Below are positions 18,391-27,105 of a stretch of 64,000 bases of DNA, one piece after another. Below the pieces are notes generated by a model. That model worked only from the letters and a program-made list of their open reading frames with translations. It was not told the origin of the DNA and did no database searches. The stretch spans positions 1 through 64,000 of the forward strand of contig NZ_SZQF01000005.1 of the NCBI RefSeq assembly GCF_005869935.1. Direction: 5' to 3'. A program made the translations under genes and the position numbers. The DNA is from Winogradskyella algicola (lineage in GTDB: Bacteria > Bacteroidota > Bacteroidia > Flavobacteriales > Flavobacteriaceae). Every line of letters begins with the position of its first letter. Position 1 is the stretch's first letter.

Positions 18391-19473
18391 ATGATATATA
18401 AAAATTATCCAATGGTGTCCAGAGTTGTTTTCGGACGCGGAAGTTTTAATCAGTTAGATGAAATTTTAGCGCCTAAACGTAGCGGACGAAATGCACCATT
18501 CATATATTATGTAGATGATGTCTTCAAGGGCAATCATTGGTTAACCTCTAGAATTACTTTATCATATAAAGACAAGATCATTTACGTACCAACTAAAGAA
18601 GAGCCTAAAACATCTCAGATAGATCAGTTGGTAGAGGATATTATTTTAGAGTACAGCGAGCTACCATCTGGTATTATTGGTATTGGAGGTGGTATTGTAA
18701 TGGATATTGCTAAAGCAGTCTCTCTAATGTTAACCAACAAAGGTCAGTCTAAAGATTATCAGGGCTGGGATTTAATTAAAAATCCTGCAATATATCACGT
18801 TGGTATTCCAACTATTTCTGGTACTGGAGCAGAAGTTTCTAGAACAACAATACTTACTGGTCCAGAACGTAAATTAGGTATTAACAGTGACTACACACCT
18901 TTTGACCAAGTTATTCTAGATCCTGAATTAACTAGAGACGTTCCTAAAAACCAGTGGTTTTATACTGGTATGGACTGTTTTGTGCATTGTGTAGAATCGC
19001 TCAATGGTACATTTTTAAATGCGTTTAGTCAGAGTTATGGCGAAAAAGCTTTTGAGCTTTGCCAAGAAATATTTTTAGGTGATGACTTATCTGAAGAAGA
19101 ATCTCAAGATAAGTTAATGATGGCATCGTGGCATGGTGGCATGAGCATAGCATACTCTCAAGTAGGTGTGGCACATGCTATGAGTTACGGGTTAAGTTAC
19201 TTACTTGGTGTTAAGCATGGTATAGGTAACTGTATCGTTTTTGATCATTTAGAAGCATATTATCCAGATGGTGTTGCTATGTTTAAAAAAATGAAAGAAA
19301 AGCACAGCATCAGTTTGCCTCAAGGTATTTGTGCAGACTTAGATGAAGAGCAGTTTAATATTATGATAGATGTAGCATTAAGTTTAGAACCTTTATGGGA
19401 AAATGCTTTGGGTAAGAACTGGAAAACTAAGATCACCAGAGATACACTTTTAGAGCTTTACAAAAAGATGTAA
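18391..19473 (+). CDS. Iron-type alcohol dehydrogenase, KdnB-like (Kdo 8-oxidase)
   Basis: A 360-aa member of the iron-ADH/dehydroquinate synthase superfamily. NAD-binding GIGGGIVMDIAKAVSLM, then TISGTGAEVSRT. Metal-ligand candidates are in GMDCFVHCVESL, VGVAHAMSYGLS and VKHGIGNC. Linkage to kdsB and the sequence pattern point to KdnB, which oxidises C8 of Kdo so that KdnA can aminate it to Kdo8N. No aminotransferase follows; the next gene is an acyltransferase 2 nt away. Superfamily certain, KdnB identity probable. Confidence 0.75.
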   Translation: MIYKNYPMVSRVVFGRGSFNQLDEILAPKRSGRNAPFIYYVDDVFKGNHWLTSRITLSYKDKIIYVPTKEEPKTSQIDQLVEDIILEYSELPSGIIGIGGGIVMDIAKAVSLMLTNKGQSKDYQGWDLIKNPAIYHVGIPTISGTGAEVSRTTILTGPERKLGINSDYTPFDQVILDPELTRDVPKNQWFYTGMDCFVHCVESLNGTFLNAFSQSYGEKAFELCQEIFLGDDLSEEESQDKLMMASWHGGMSIAYSQVGVAHAMSYGLSYLLGVKHGIGNCIVFDHLEAYYPDGVAMFKKMKEKHSISLPQGICADLDEEQFNIMIDVALSLEPLWENALGKNWKTKITRDTLLELYKKM

Positions 19474-19474
19474 G

Positions 19475-20023
19475 ATGCGTTGGCTGGCCAAATTCATTTA
19501 TTTTAAACTTTTGGGCTGGAAAGTCGTTGGTAACACTAATTTTTCTAAAGACACAATAAAAAAGGCGGTTATTATTGCTGTACCTCATACTAGCTGGCAC
19601 GACTTTTATATTGGTATTTTATTACGTAAAATAGCAGGTGTTAAGACTAACTTCGTAGCTAAGAAAGAGTTATTTAGATGGCCGTTTGGTTACTATTTTA
19701 GAGCTGTTGGTGGTAAGGCTTTAGACCGAACTTCTGGTCAAAATAAAGTTGAAGCTATTGCAGATTTATTTAAAGATGAAGAAGAGTTTAGACTCACTCT
19801 AGCACCTGAGGGAACGCGTAAAAAAGTTACAACGTGGAAAACAGGATTTTACTACATTGCTAAAGCAGCTAATGTACCAATCATTATGTTTACACTAGAT
19901 TTTAAAAATAAACAAAATAAAGTTTCTGAGCCTTTTTATCCTACTGACGATGCTGAAGAAGATTTTAAATTAATGAAAGCGTTTTACCAAGGGGTAGAAG
20001 GTAAAGTAAAAGATTACAGCTAA
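19475..20023 (+). CDS. 1-acylglycerol-3-phosphate acyltransferase family protein (PlsC-like)
   Basis: A 182-aa protein with the acyltransferase motif H-x4-D as PHTSWHDF (His38, Asp43), a substrate-binding stretch PFGYYFRAVGGKALDR and APEGTRKK. Family members acylate lysophospholipids or related lipids at the inner membrane. It is shorter than PlsC proper (about 240 aa) and lacks a strong N-terminal membrane helix. It starts 2 nt after the KdnB-like gene, so a role in envelope lipid assembly is likely. Confidence 0.85.
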   Translation: MRWLAKFIYFKLLGWKVVGNTNFSKDTIKKAVIIAVPHTSWHDFYIGILLRKIAGVKTNFVAKKELFRWPFGYYFRAVGGKALDRTSGQNKVEAIADLFKDEEEFRLTLAPEGTRKKVTTWKTGFYYIAKAANVPIIMFTLDFKNKQNKVSEPFYPTDDAEEDFKLMKAFYQGVEGKVKDYS

Positions 20024-20106
20024 AGTTTTGGCATAAGATTTGTTCTATACATAATGCAATGAAACATAGAGTAAACTTTTAAGTCCCTAAAAAGAAACAT
20101 TGCCTC

Positions 20107-20145
20107 AAAAAAAAGCTGTCAAATTAATTTGATAGCTTTTTTTCT
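20107..20145. terminator. Bidirectional intrinsic terminator
   Basis: AAGCTGTCAAAT-TA-ATTTGATAGCTT forms a 12-bp stem with one mismatch, flanked by A8 and T7. It serves both convergent genes; the stop codon of the SnoaL-like gene lies inside the stem-loop. Confidence 0.85.
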
Positions 20146-20588
20146 GTCATAAACTTAATGAGAAGATAATTGGTTTGAGATTGCAATTTTTTTCTGAAAA
20201 AACCAGTGCCACCAAGAAGCCAACCTTTAAATCCAATAGCTTGTTTAGCCCAATTATGAAGGCTAAAGTTGTCGGTATGTTTAATAATTAACCCATCTTT
20301 AAATTCGAATGTGGCATCAATTTTATTATGAACTTTTCTTCCGGTCTTACTAAAGGTATAATAAGCTTCCCAATGAGCTGAATTATCTGTAATGTTTGAA
20401 GTTTCAATCTTAAAATCTTTTCCTTTTTGAGATTCGCAAAGCATCTGCCACATGGCATTGGCTTGTTCACCTTTTAATACACCAAAAGCAGGATCTTCAA
20501 AAATAATGTCTTCATGATAATATGACGCCATCTTTTTGGCATCTAATTCATGAAATGCCTGGTAAAATTTAGATATTAAGTCTTTCAT
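20124..20588 (-). CDS. SnoaL/NTF2-like family protein
   Basis: A 154-aa NTF2-fold protein: helix ISKFYQAFHELDAKKMASYY, then HEDIIFEDPAFG, then beta strands (AHWEAYYTFSKTG; NKIDATFEFKDGLI) and DNFSLHNWAKQAIG. Such folds include small-molecule isomerases and binding proteins; the substrate cannot be inferred. It is monocistronic, and its stop lies inside the bidirectional terminator at 20107-20145. Confidence 0.8.
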   Translation of the reverse strand: MKDLISKFYQAFHELDAKKMASYYHEDIIFEDPAFGVLKGEQANAMWQMLCESQKGKDFKIETSNITDNSAHWEAYYTFSKTGRKVHNKIDATFEFKDGLIIKHTDNFSLHNWAKQAIGFKGWLLGGTGFFRKKLQSQTNYLLIKFMTEKKLSN

Positions 20589-20793
20589 GTTTAGGTTATT
20601 TGCTTTTTTAATCTTTTAGAAAACCTACTTTATCATAATTACGTAGGTAAAGTATAAACAAAAAATTTATTTAATTAACAGATTAAAAATCTCATAATAT
20701 CCCAATTTATGAAATAATGCTTTAGCATCGGTTTTATCGGTGTATTTATCTAACAATTAATATTTTTTGAGTTTTAAAATTGTTATGAGAAAG

Positions 20794-20827
20794 AAAAAGG
20801 CTTCCTTTTTAGGAAGCCTTTTTTATA
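20794..20827. terminator. Bidirectional intrinsic terminator
   Basis: AAAAAGGCTTCC-TTTTT-GGAAGCCTTTTT, a perfect long stem with A and T runs on both sides, placed 3' of the bicarbonate transporter gene. Confidence 0.88.
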
Positions 20828-20829
20828 AT

Positions 20830-21801
20830 CTAAAATATAGAACACATCTGTATAATACATAGATACAGAGGCATTCCTAATGTGATATTAAATGGAAATG
20901 TAATTGCCAATGCCATTGGTAAATACAAGCTAGGATTTGCTTTTGGTACTGCTATTCGCATAGCAGCAGGTACTGCTATGTAAGACGCACTGGCGGCCAG
21001 TATTGCAAATAATAACCTGTTGCCTTCACTTTGGGTAAATGCAGAACTTATGACTGCTACTAAACTTCCGTTTATTATTGGAATAACAATTGCAAAAGTA
21101 AGTGCAAACCACCCTTTTTTGATAAATGCAGATAGCTCTTTGCCACTAGTTATTCCCATATCTAGCAGAAATACAGCTAAAAATCCTTTGAAGATGTCTG
21201 TTGTAAATGGTTTTATTCCTTCTGCTTGTTGTTCACTTGCTAAAAATCCAACAACTAAGCTTCCCAAAATTAATAGTACACTACCGTTGGTTAATGCATG
21301 TTTAGCAACCTTACCCATAGACATTTTAATGGTATTTTCTTTATCGTAAATAGATATAAGTAATAGACCAATAATTATGGATGGTGCTTCCATTAAAGCC
21401 ATTACAGCTACCATATGACCACCAAAGGTTATTTGCTCTATCTCTAAAAAAGAAATGGCCGTTACAAAGGTTACAGCACTTACTGAACCGTAAGAAGCGG
21501 CAATAGCACCAGCATTTGCTACACTAAATTTACGTCTTAGAATAAAGTAGGTATAAACAGGCACAACTATGGCTAAGAAAATGCCAAATAAAAGCGACCA
21601 AATTATTTCTAAATTGAGGTCGCTGTGAGAGAGTTCTTGTCCGCCTTTAAAACCAATTGATAAAAGCAAATAGAGCGAAATAAATTTTGAGGAATTGGGA
21701 GGTATTTCCAAATCACTTTTTAGCTGTACCGCGATGATTCCAAGAAAAAAGAACAGTAATGCAGGATTTGTTAAATTATCAAATAATAGGTGTAAATCCA
21801 T
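20830..21801 (-). CDS. sbtA: Sodium-dependent bicarbonate transporter, SbtA family
   Basis: A 323-aa inner-membrane protein with about ten transmembrane segments, opening NPALLFFFLGIIAVQLKSDL and LLLSIGFKGGQELS and repeating the pattern in the second half (FLAVFLLDMGITSGKELSAF), the inverted duplication typical of SbtA. The family imports bicarbonate with Na+ in cyanobacteria, and homologues occur in marine flavobacteria, where they are thought to support anaplerotic carbon uptake. It is the last gene of a three-gene minus-strand run facing a LysR regulator. Substrate inferred from family. Confidence 0.88.
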   Translation of the reverse strand: MDLHLLFDNLTNPALLFFFLGIIAVQLKSDLEIPPNSSKFISLYLLLSIGFKGGQELSHSDLNLEIIWSLLFGIFLAIVVPVYTYFILRRKFSVANAGAIAASYGSVSAVTFVTAISFLEIEQITFGGHMVAVMALMEAPSIIIGLLLISIYDKENTIKMSMGKVAKHALTNGSVLLILGSLVVGFLASEQQAEGIKPFTTDIFKGFLAVFLLDMGITSGKELSAFIKKGWFALTFAIVIPIINGSLVAVISSAFTQSEGNRLLFAILAASASYIAVPAAMRIAVPKANPSLYLPMALAITFPFNITLGMPLYLCIIQMCSIF

Positions 21802-21843
21802 TGTTGATTAATTTCAGAGACTGATATAAAAAAGTGATTTGTG

Positions 21844-22155
21844 TTACTTTATAAATGAAATATTTAGAGTCCCATTAATAACTACATTATAGCCTTCTTT
21901 TCTTGCAATAGATATGTAGTCTTTCGCTATCTGTTTTTCGTTTAATAGTTCTTCTATTCTATTATTTTCGTAAGTGATGTCAGCATCTTCCTGGCCTTCG
22001 CATACTCTTAATTTTTGCAGTTTATGAAAATTCACTTTTTGTTCAATAAGAACATTTACTAAATGATTAGCCTCAGATGGTGTAAATAAACCTTCTACTA
22101 GGTTAACCTCTTGAGTAGCTTTTTCTACGCTGTTTTTTGTGTTTGTGTTTGACAT
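21844..22155 (-). CDS. Small conserved protein linked to sbtA
   Basis: A 103-aa soluble, acidic protein with no signal peptide. The core EGLFTPSEANHLVNVLIEQK followed by NFHKLQKLR, then a helical stretch, resembles a small domain seen in other Bacteroidota proteins, without known function. It is not PII-like, so it is not an SbtB homologue by eye. It lies 42 nt upstream of sbtA and 12 nt downstream of the two-helix membrane protein. A regulatory or accessory role to SbtA is only inferred from position. Confidence 0.65.
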   Translation of the reverse strand: MSNTNTKNSVEKATQEVNLVEGLFTPSEANHLVNVLIEQKVNFHKLQKLRVCEGQEDADITYENNRIEELLNEKQIAKDYISIARKEGYNVVINGTLNISFIK

Positions 22156-22167
22156 AATAATTATTAG

Positions 22168-22392
22168 TTAGTGTGATTTGATTTCTGTTAATTTTATAAT
22201 GCAAATGCACGATATAATAAAGGCGCATATAGCAAGGTGTTCCATAAAAATGTTACCATTAATGTAGGATAAAGTGATAAGGCCAGATAAAATTAAAAAT
22301 GTTAAGGCCACTTTAATCTTTGTTTTTTGCGATGCTTTTTTATCGTCCACCGCTACTTCTTTCATAGAAGTATTAGTCTCTATTCTTTCCAT
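22168..22392 (-). CDS. Small two-helix membrane protein
   Basis: A 74-aa protein: charged N-terminus (about 27 residues), then two hydrophobic segments (VALTFLILSGLITLSYI; HLAICAFIISCICII) and a short tail. First gene of the sbtA run and divergent from the LysR gene. No family recognised. Confidence 0.6.
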   Translation of the reverse strand: MERIETNTSMKEVAVDDKKASQKTKIKVALTFLILSGLITLSYINGNIFMEHLAICAFIISCICIIKLTEIKSH

Positions 22393-22495
22393 ATTAGCAA
22401 TCTTAATTATTTATTAATTTTTTCAGGAGCAAAATTGTGACATTTTTTTTATTTATTTTTATATATATTTTTAATCATACACATAACTATATTTT
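22393..22495. promoter_or_regulatory. Divergent control region between sbtA run and LysR regulator
   Basis: A 103-bp AT-rich spacer between divergent starts. LysR regulators usually bind such a spacer to control both sides; no clear T-N11-A palindrome or exact TAnnTTTG box was found by eye. Confidence 0.35.
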
Positions 22496-23419
22496 ATGAA
22501 TTATACTTTGCACCAACTTCATATTTTTCTTAAAATCACACAATTAAAGAGTATAACTAAGGCTTCTGAAGCCTTGTTTTTGAGTCAGCCTGCAGTTTCA
22601 ATACAACTTAAAAAATTTCAGGATCAATTTTCTATTCCATTAACAGAGGTAGTTGGCAGACAGCTCTATGTTACAGATTTTGGTTGGGAGATAGCAGAAG
22701 CCGCAGAAAAAATTCTTAATGAAGTTCAGGCCATTAATTATAAAACTATGTCTTTTAAAGGCCAGGTTGCTGGTCGACTAAAAATATCTGTTGTATCTAC
22801 CGGAAAATATGTTATGCCTTATTTTCTGTCTGATTTTACAAATAAAAATAGTGGAGTAGATCTCGTTATGGATGTTACAAATAAAACCAGTGTTATTAAA
22901 AGTTTAGAAGACAATGAAGTAGATTTTTCTTTGGTTTCCGTTATACCAGATCAACTTAACTTAAATAGGGTAGAACTAATGGAAAATAGATTGTATTTGG
23001 TAGGCGGAACAAAGGAAAAATTTAATAGAAAAGTATCTAAGAATAAGATTTTTGAAACTTATCCGATGCTTTATAGAGAAGAAGGTTCCGCAACTCGTAA
23101 TGCCATGGAAACCTTTATAGCTAGCCATAATATTAATACTCCAAAGCGCATGGAACTTACCTCGAATGAGGCATTAAAACAAGCGGTAATAGCAGGTTTG
23201 GGTTATTCTATAATGCCATTGATTGGTATTAAAAATGAACTTAAAAATGGAGATTTAAAAATTATACCATTCAAGGGCTTACCCATAACTACCAATTGGA
23301 ATCTAGTTTGGCAAAGATCTAAAAACCTCTCACCTGTAGCGCAAGCATATCTAGACTTCATTAACAGCGAAAAAGAGCGAATTATAAAAGAGAATTTTGA
23401 TTGGTATGAGGCCTACTAA
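22496..23419 (+). CDS. LysR family transcriptional regulator (CbbR/CmpR-like)
   Basis: A 307-aa LysR protein. The winged HTH is at residues about 5-62 (LHIFLKITQLKSITKASEAL, LSQPAVSIQLKKFQ), followed by a periplasmic-binding-like effector domain (LKISVVSTGKYVMPYFL; EALKQAVIAGLGYSIMP). The position divergent from an SbtA operon, and resemblance to regulators of CO2 uptake, suggest inorganic-carbon-responsive control. Its stop overlaps the convergent acyltransferase gene by 4 nt. Confidence 0.88.
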   Translation: MNYTLHQLHIFLKITQLKSITKASEALFLSQPAVSIQLKKFQDQFSIPLTEVVGRQLYVTDFGWEIAEAAEKILNEVQAINYKTMSFKGQVAGRLKISVVSTGKYVMPYFLSDFTNKNSGVDLVMDVTNKTSVIKSLEDNEVDFSLVSVIPDQLNLNRVELMENRLYLVGGTKEKFNRKVSKNKIFETYPMLYREEGSATRNAMETFIASHNINTPKRMELTSNEALKQAVIAGLGYSIMPLIGIKNELKNGDLKIIPFKGLPITTNWNLVWQRSKNLSPVAQAYLDFINSEKERIIKENFDWYEAY

Positions 23420-24510
23420 ATCCGTTTTATTTTTTCGACAATGTTACGGATGCTGTTGTATAAAAACGCATTGGTTTTAACATAGTAAAATGAAATAAAA
23501 CAAACAGTAGTTAAAAATATTATTGCTCCAATTATAGCTTGCCATGGCAGTAATGTCTTTCCAATTAATTGATGTAATCCTATGCCTGTAAAACTTCCGT
23601 ATATTATTATAAAGTGAATTACATAAATGGATAAGGTTTTTTGTCCAATCCTTAGTAATAAAGGTTGTTTTATATAATCTTCAACCGCATAGAATATTGC
23701 AAATAACAGAAGTACATTGCCTAATCGAATAAAGAGATAGTTGTAATATGCAACATCTTTTAAAAGTTCTAATTCCGTTATAAAATAGAGTTGCATTAAT
23801 AACCAGCCCGATTTAAATATTAGAAAGAGTCCACATACAACAAAGCCAATTATAATACCTAATTTAAATTTTGGTCGTTCTAAATATCTATAAAATAGCG
23901 TAGCTATAAAGGCACCAAAAGCAACATAACCAAACCATGGGATGATATTAAAAACAGAGCCGTAATCTTTAGTTAGCCAATTAGCGAAAACCTTTGGCAC
24001 ATCTGGTATATCTAAATATCGGTAAAGTGGTTCTGTTAGAAATATGGTAAATCCTAAAAGGCACATTACTATTGAAAAAAGTAATGTCTTTTTAAAGGTT
24101 AGTTTATAAATACCTACAATTAATATTAATGACAAACCTATGCATTGTAATACATCAACAAGCAAAAAATATGGCGAATTAAAATTACCATAAAGCCATT
24201 GAAAAATAGGTGCACGTAATAGGTAACCTATGCCAATTAGTAATAAACCTCGATACAATCCTTTTTTCATTCTAAAGGTTGCATTTCCACTTCGTTTAGC
24301 CTTGATGAGAAGGTATGAAAATATCAATCCAGAGATTGTAAAAAACGTAGGTGCAGTAATACCTCTAAAGTATTTCCATACTGTAAATACCATACTACTA
24401 TCATCTCTGTACGATACATCTAAAAGCGTATCTATAAAATGACCTTGTAACATCATTAAGATAGCAAAGGCTCTTACTGCATCAATAAAATAAAGACGTT
24501 TTTTATTCAA
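23416..24510 (-). CDS. DUF1624/heparan-alpha-glucosaminide acetyltransferase-like membrane protein
   Basis: A 364-aa protein with about ten transmembrane segments. The N-terminal signature is RLYFIDAVRAFAILMMLQGH with TAPTFFTISGLIFSYLL, as in DUF1624/acyltransferase-3-like proteins that transfer acetyl groups to sugars across the membrane. The conserved His is in LQGHFID. Acceptor unknown; cell-surface glycan acetylation is a reasonable guess. It starts 38 nt after the next minus-strand gene. Confidence 0.8.
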   Translation of the reverse strand: MNKKRLYFIDAVRAFAILMMLQGHFIDTLLDVSYRDDSSMVFTVWKYFRGITAPTFFTISGLIFSYLLIKAKRSGNATFRMKKGLYRGLLLIGIGYLLRAPIFQWLYGNFNSPYFLLVDVLQCIGLSLILIVGIYKLTFKKTLLFSIVMCLLGFTIFLTEPLYRYLDIPDVPKVFANWLTKDYGSVFNIIPWFGYVAFGAFIATLFYRYLERPKFKLGIIIGFVVCGLFLIFKSGWLLMQLYFITELELLKDVAYYNYLFIRLGNVLLLFAIFYAVEDYIKQPLLLRIGQKTLSIYVIHFIIIYGSFTGIGLHQLIGKTLLPWQAIIGAIIFLTTVCFISFYYVKTNAFLYNSIRNIVEKIKRI

Positions 24511-24548
24511 TTTTTGATTGGTTGAGTAAAAAACATAAATTTAGTACA

Positions 24549-25109
24549 TTAATTAGAAATAAAATCATCGATTAATCCTTTATAGAAATTAATAATTGGT
24601 AATAATACTTCTAATTTTGCATCAAAGGATAATGGAAATTCAGTAGTTATTTTAAAATGATTTTTTGTTCTATATCCTTTTATTATTTGTGAAAATTGAG
24701 ATTTTCTTGCAATAGATTCTAATTCAATATTCAACAACATTTTTTCTAATGATTGTTTTAATTTTTTATCAGACGTTACAATCTTTAAAATATTAGATTT
24801 GTTATTAAAAATCCTCCAAAAATGACTTTGTGCATAAATTTTAAAAGATGAAATGGTAGTCTCTTTTAACTCAGAAACAATATGACCTAACTTTAAATCG
24901 CCTACTTCATAAGAAATATAAATAGTGTGACTTTTATATGGTAAATCAAGAGTAAATGACTTAACCCTTAAATTATCATTGTAATCTGTCATTGGTGCAA
25001 AAGTTATGAGTTTAGAATAACCAGGCTCATATTTAATTTTAAGTGCTACACCTTCTTGAATTGCAAGATCTTGGAATTGTTTTTCAAAAATATTTTTATT
25101 GATTTTCAT
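24549..25109 (-). CDS. Hypothetical protein
   Basis: A 186-aa soluble protein with no signal peptide or membrane segment, rich in Lys, Ile and Phe. The middle (YISYEVGDLKLGHIVSELKE) and C-terminus (FPLSFDAKLEVLLPIINFYK) are the most structured parts. I recognise no domain. It lies downstream of the YebC terminator and may have its own promoter. Base composition matches the neighbours. Confidence 0.6.
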   Translation of the reverse strand: MKINKNIFEKQFQDLAIQEGVALKIKYEPGYSKLITFAPMTDYNDNLRVKSFTLDLPYKSHTIYISYEVGDLKLGHIVSELKETTISSFKIYAQSHFWRIFNNKSNILKIVTSDKKLKQSLEKMLLNIELESIARKSQFSQIIKGYRTKNHFKITTEFPLSFDAKLEVLLPIINFYKGLIDDFISN

Positions 25110-25172
25110 TTCTTTGTAAGAAAAGATATGTTCTATGATTACTACTGGAAGATAACTGTTTTTCTAAAGCAT

Positions 25173-25194
25173 AAAAAAGAGGGCAGAAGCCCTC
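25173..25194 (-). terminator. Intrinsic terminator after yebC
   Basis: On the minus strand GAGGGC-TTCT-GCCCTC forms a perfect 6-bp GC-rich stem followed by six T, 26 nt after the yebC stop. Confidence 0.9.
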
Positions 25195-25219
25195 AATCAA
25201 TATTTTAATCAATAAAAAA

Positions 25220-25966
25220 CTATTCCGCAGTTTCTTCCATGGTATGATATACGTTTTGTACATCATCATCTTCTTCAAGTTTTTCTAGAAGTTTTTCTAC
25301 ATCTTCTGCTTGTTCTGCTGTTAGTTTCTTGGTTACTTGTGGTATACGCTCAAAACCAGAAGAGATGATTTCAATATTATTTTCCTCTAAATAGGATTGT
25401 ATATTTCCAAAACTTTCAAAAGGTGCATAAATTATTACACTTTTTACTTCATTTCCATCTTCATCCTCATCTGTATCTTCAAAGATTTCCTCAACACCAA
25501 AATCTATAAGTTCTAATTCTAGCTCTTCTAGGTCTAAATCCTCACCTTTTATTTTAAAGTTGCAGGTATGATCAAACATAAATACCACAGAGCCAGATGT
25601 ACCTAAACTACCATCACACTTATTAAAATAACTGCGTACATTGGCTACTGTACGTGTGTTGTTATCTGTTGCTGTTTCTATAAGTATGGCAATGCCATGT
25701 TGCGCATAACCTTCAAAAATGACTTCTTTATAATCGCCTTGACTTTTATCTGATGCACGCTTTATAGCACGCTCAATGTTATCTTTTGGCATGTTTACAG
25801 ACTTGGCATTCTGTATTACTGCTCTTAGACGAGAGTTGCTGTCTGGATCTGGACCACCTTCTTTTACTGCCATAACGATATCTTTACCTATACGAGTAAA
25901 TGCCTTACTCATGGCAGACCATCGTTTCATTTTTCTTGCTTTTCTAAATTCAAAAGCTCTTCCCAT
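25220..25966 (-). CDS. yebC: YebC/PmpR family (TACO1-like) protein
   Basis: A 248-aa protein of full family length. Opening MGRAFEFRKARKMKRWSAMS, then KAFTRIGKDI, MPKDNIERAIKRA and IFEGYAQHG. The family was annotated as DNA-binding regulators; more recent work on YebC/TACO1 supports a translation factor role at proline-rich stretches. Single gene with its own terminator. Confidence 0.93.
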   Translation of the reverse strand: MGRAFEFRKARKMKRWSAMSKAFTRIGKDIVMAVKEGGPDPDSNSRLRAVIQNAKSVNMPKDNIERAIKRASDKSQGDYKEVIFEGYAQHGIAILIETATDNNTRTVANVRSYFNKCDGSLGTSGSVVFMFDHTCNFKIKGEDLDLEELELELIDFGVEEIFEDTDEDEDGNEVKSVIIYAPFESFGNIQSYLEENNIEIISSGFERIPQVTKKLTAEQAEDVEKLLEKLEEDDDVQNVYHTMEETAE

Positions 25967-26064
25967 TTAAAATATATTTTTTGTTCCTATTATAGCTTCG
26001 GAAACTGATTTGTATGTAATTTTATTCCTTATTTGATAAGGCAAGCAAATTTAAAAATATTAAA

Positions 26065-27090
26065 TTAATCATTTGGAATATGCTTGCTCAAAAAGTTTTG
26101 ATTAGTATTGTTTAGGTTATTGATAACTGTCTGCCTTTTATTATTAAGCTCGTCATTAAGTTTATTGTAGATCTTAACTTTCTTATTAAAATCATTAACC
26201 ATGTTATTATAACCATCTATCTGTTCTTTGGTGCGCTTTCTTTGTGGTGTTTTTTCTAATGCGGCCTGTGTTTTTTGTAAATCTTCGTTTAGCACTAAAA
26301 ACTCTACAATTTGTGGCATTTTGTTCTCAGCTTCATCTATAAAAAAATCGAATGCTTTTTTTGTTGTATTTGCAATAGACTTGTCGTTTTTATAATGTTC
26401 TACAGTTTTTAAAATTTCTAAACCTTCTTTTGCACTTTCAGATAATGCATTTGCATTTTGTTGTATAGCATTTGCATCACCATTATTTAAAGCTTCAATT
26501 AGATAAACTTCGTTAATGTATACTTTAAAATAGATGAGATACATTTTTTTGTAATGCTTGAAAACTTCGTTAGAAATAGTCATGTTTTTACTTAAATCAG
26601 ACTCGTTTTCTATAATATTTATTTTATGATTTTTAGCGAAAGTGTAGTAATTGGTCTCATATTCTGCCTGAATTTCCTCCATCTTTTTGTCTGCCATTTC
26701 TTGTGCTAGCATATAGGCTTCCATAGCATCGTAAGATTGCTCTGCTACAGCTTTCATATCTATAATTTTTGCATAATCATCGTTCAGCATGTTCTTACTG
26801 AATTGTAATCGTTTTAAAAGTTGATTTTTAAACTCATTACCATCATAACCAGGTGCTTTTTTAATTTTATCTATAGCCTTATCTAAAGTTTTTAGAAGAT
26901 TTTTTCTTTTGTTTTCAATGTTTCTATCACTTCTACTGTGTGCAATAGATTTTGTGTATTTCCACATTTTTTTTGTAATACCTTCTTGTTGTTCACTTAC
27001 AAATTCTAAGTATTGTAATGCATTGTCAAAGGTTTGAGCAGATAAGCTAATAGCAAAAAAGAAAAGGGCAATGGTAAATATTTGTTTCAT
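26065..27090 (-). CDS. Secreted coiled-coil-rich protein of unknown function
   Basis: A 341-aa protein with a signal peptide (IFTIALFFFAISLSAQ) and an almost all-helical Lys/Asn/Glu-rich body with two long coiled-coil-like parts (about residues 30-150 and 255-335). It resembles the LIC11966-type surface proteins in size and helix content, but that assignment is weak. It is 15 nt downstream of the Prc protease gene, so it may be a periplasmic partner or substrate adaptor. Confidence 0.6.
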   Translation of the reverse strand: MKQIFTIALFFFAISLSAQTFDNALQYLEFVSEQQEGITKKMWKYTKSIAHSRSDRNIENKRKNLLKTLDKAIDKIKKAPGYDGNEFKNQLLKRLQFSKNMLNDDYAKIIDMKAVAEQSYDAMEAYMLAQEMADKKMEEIQAEYETNYYTFAKNHKINIIENESDLSKNMTISNEVFKHYKKMYLIYFKVYINEVYLIEALNNGDANAIQQNANALSESAKEGLEILKTVEHYKNDKSIANTTKKAFDFFIDEAENKMPQIVEFLVLNEDLQKTQAALEKTPQRKRTKEQIDGYNNMVNDFNKKVKIYNKLNDELNNKRQTVINNLNNTNQNFLSKHIPND

Positions 27091-27105
27091 TGTAATGAAT
27101 TGAAA

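Noticed and set aside
25096..25278. 60-aa minus-strand ORF between yebC and the hypothetical gene
   Set aside because: It overlaps the yebC 3' end in another frame and spans its terminator.
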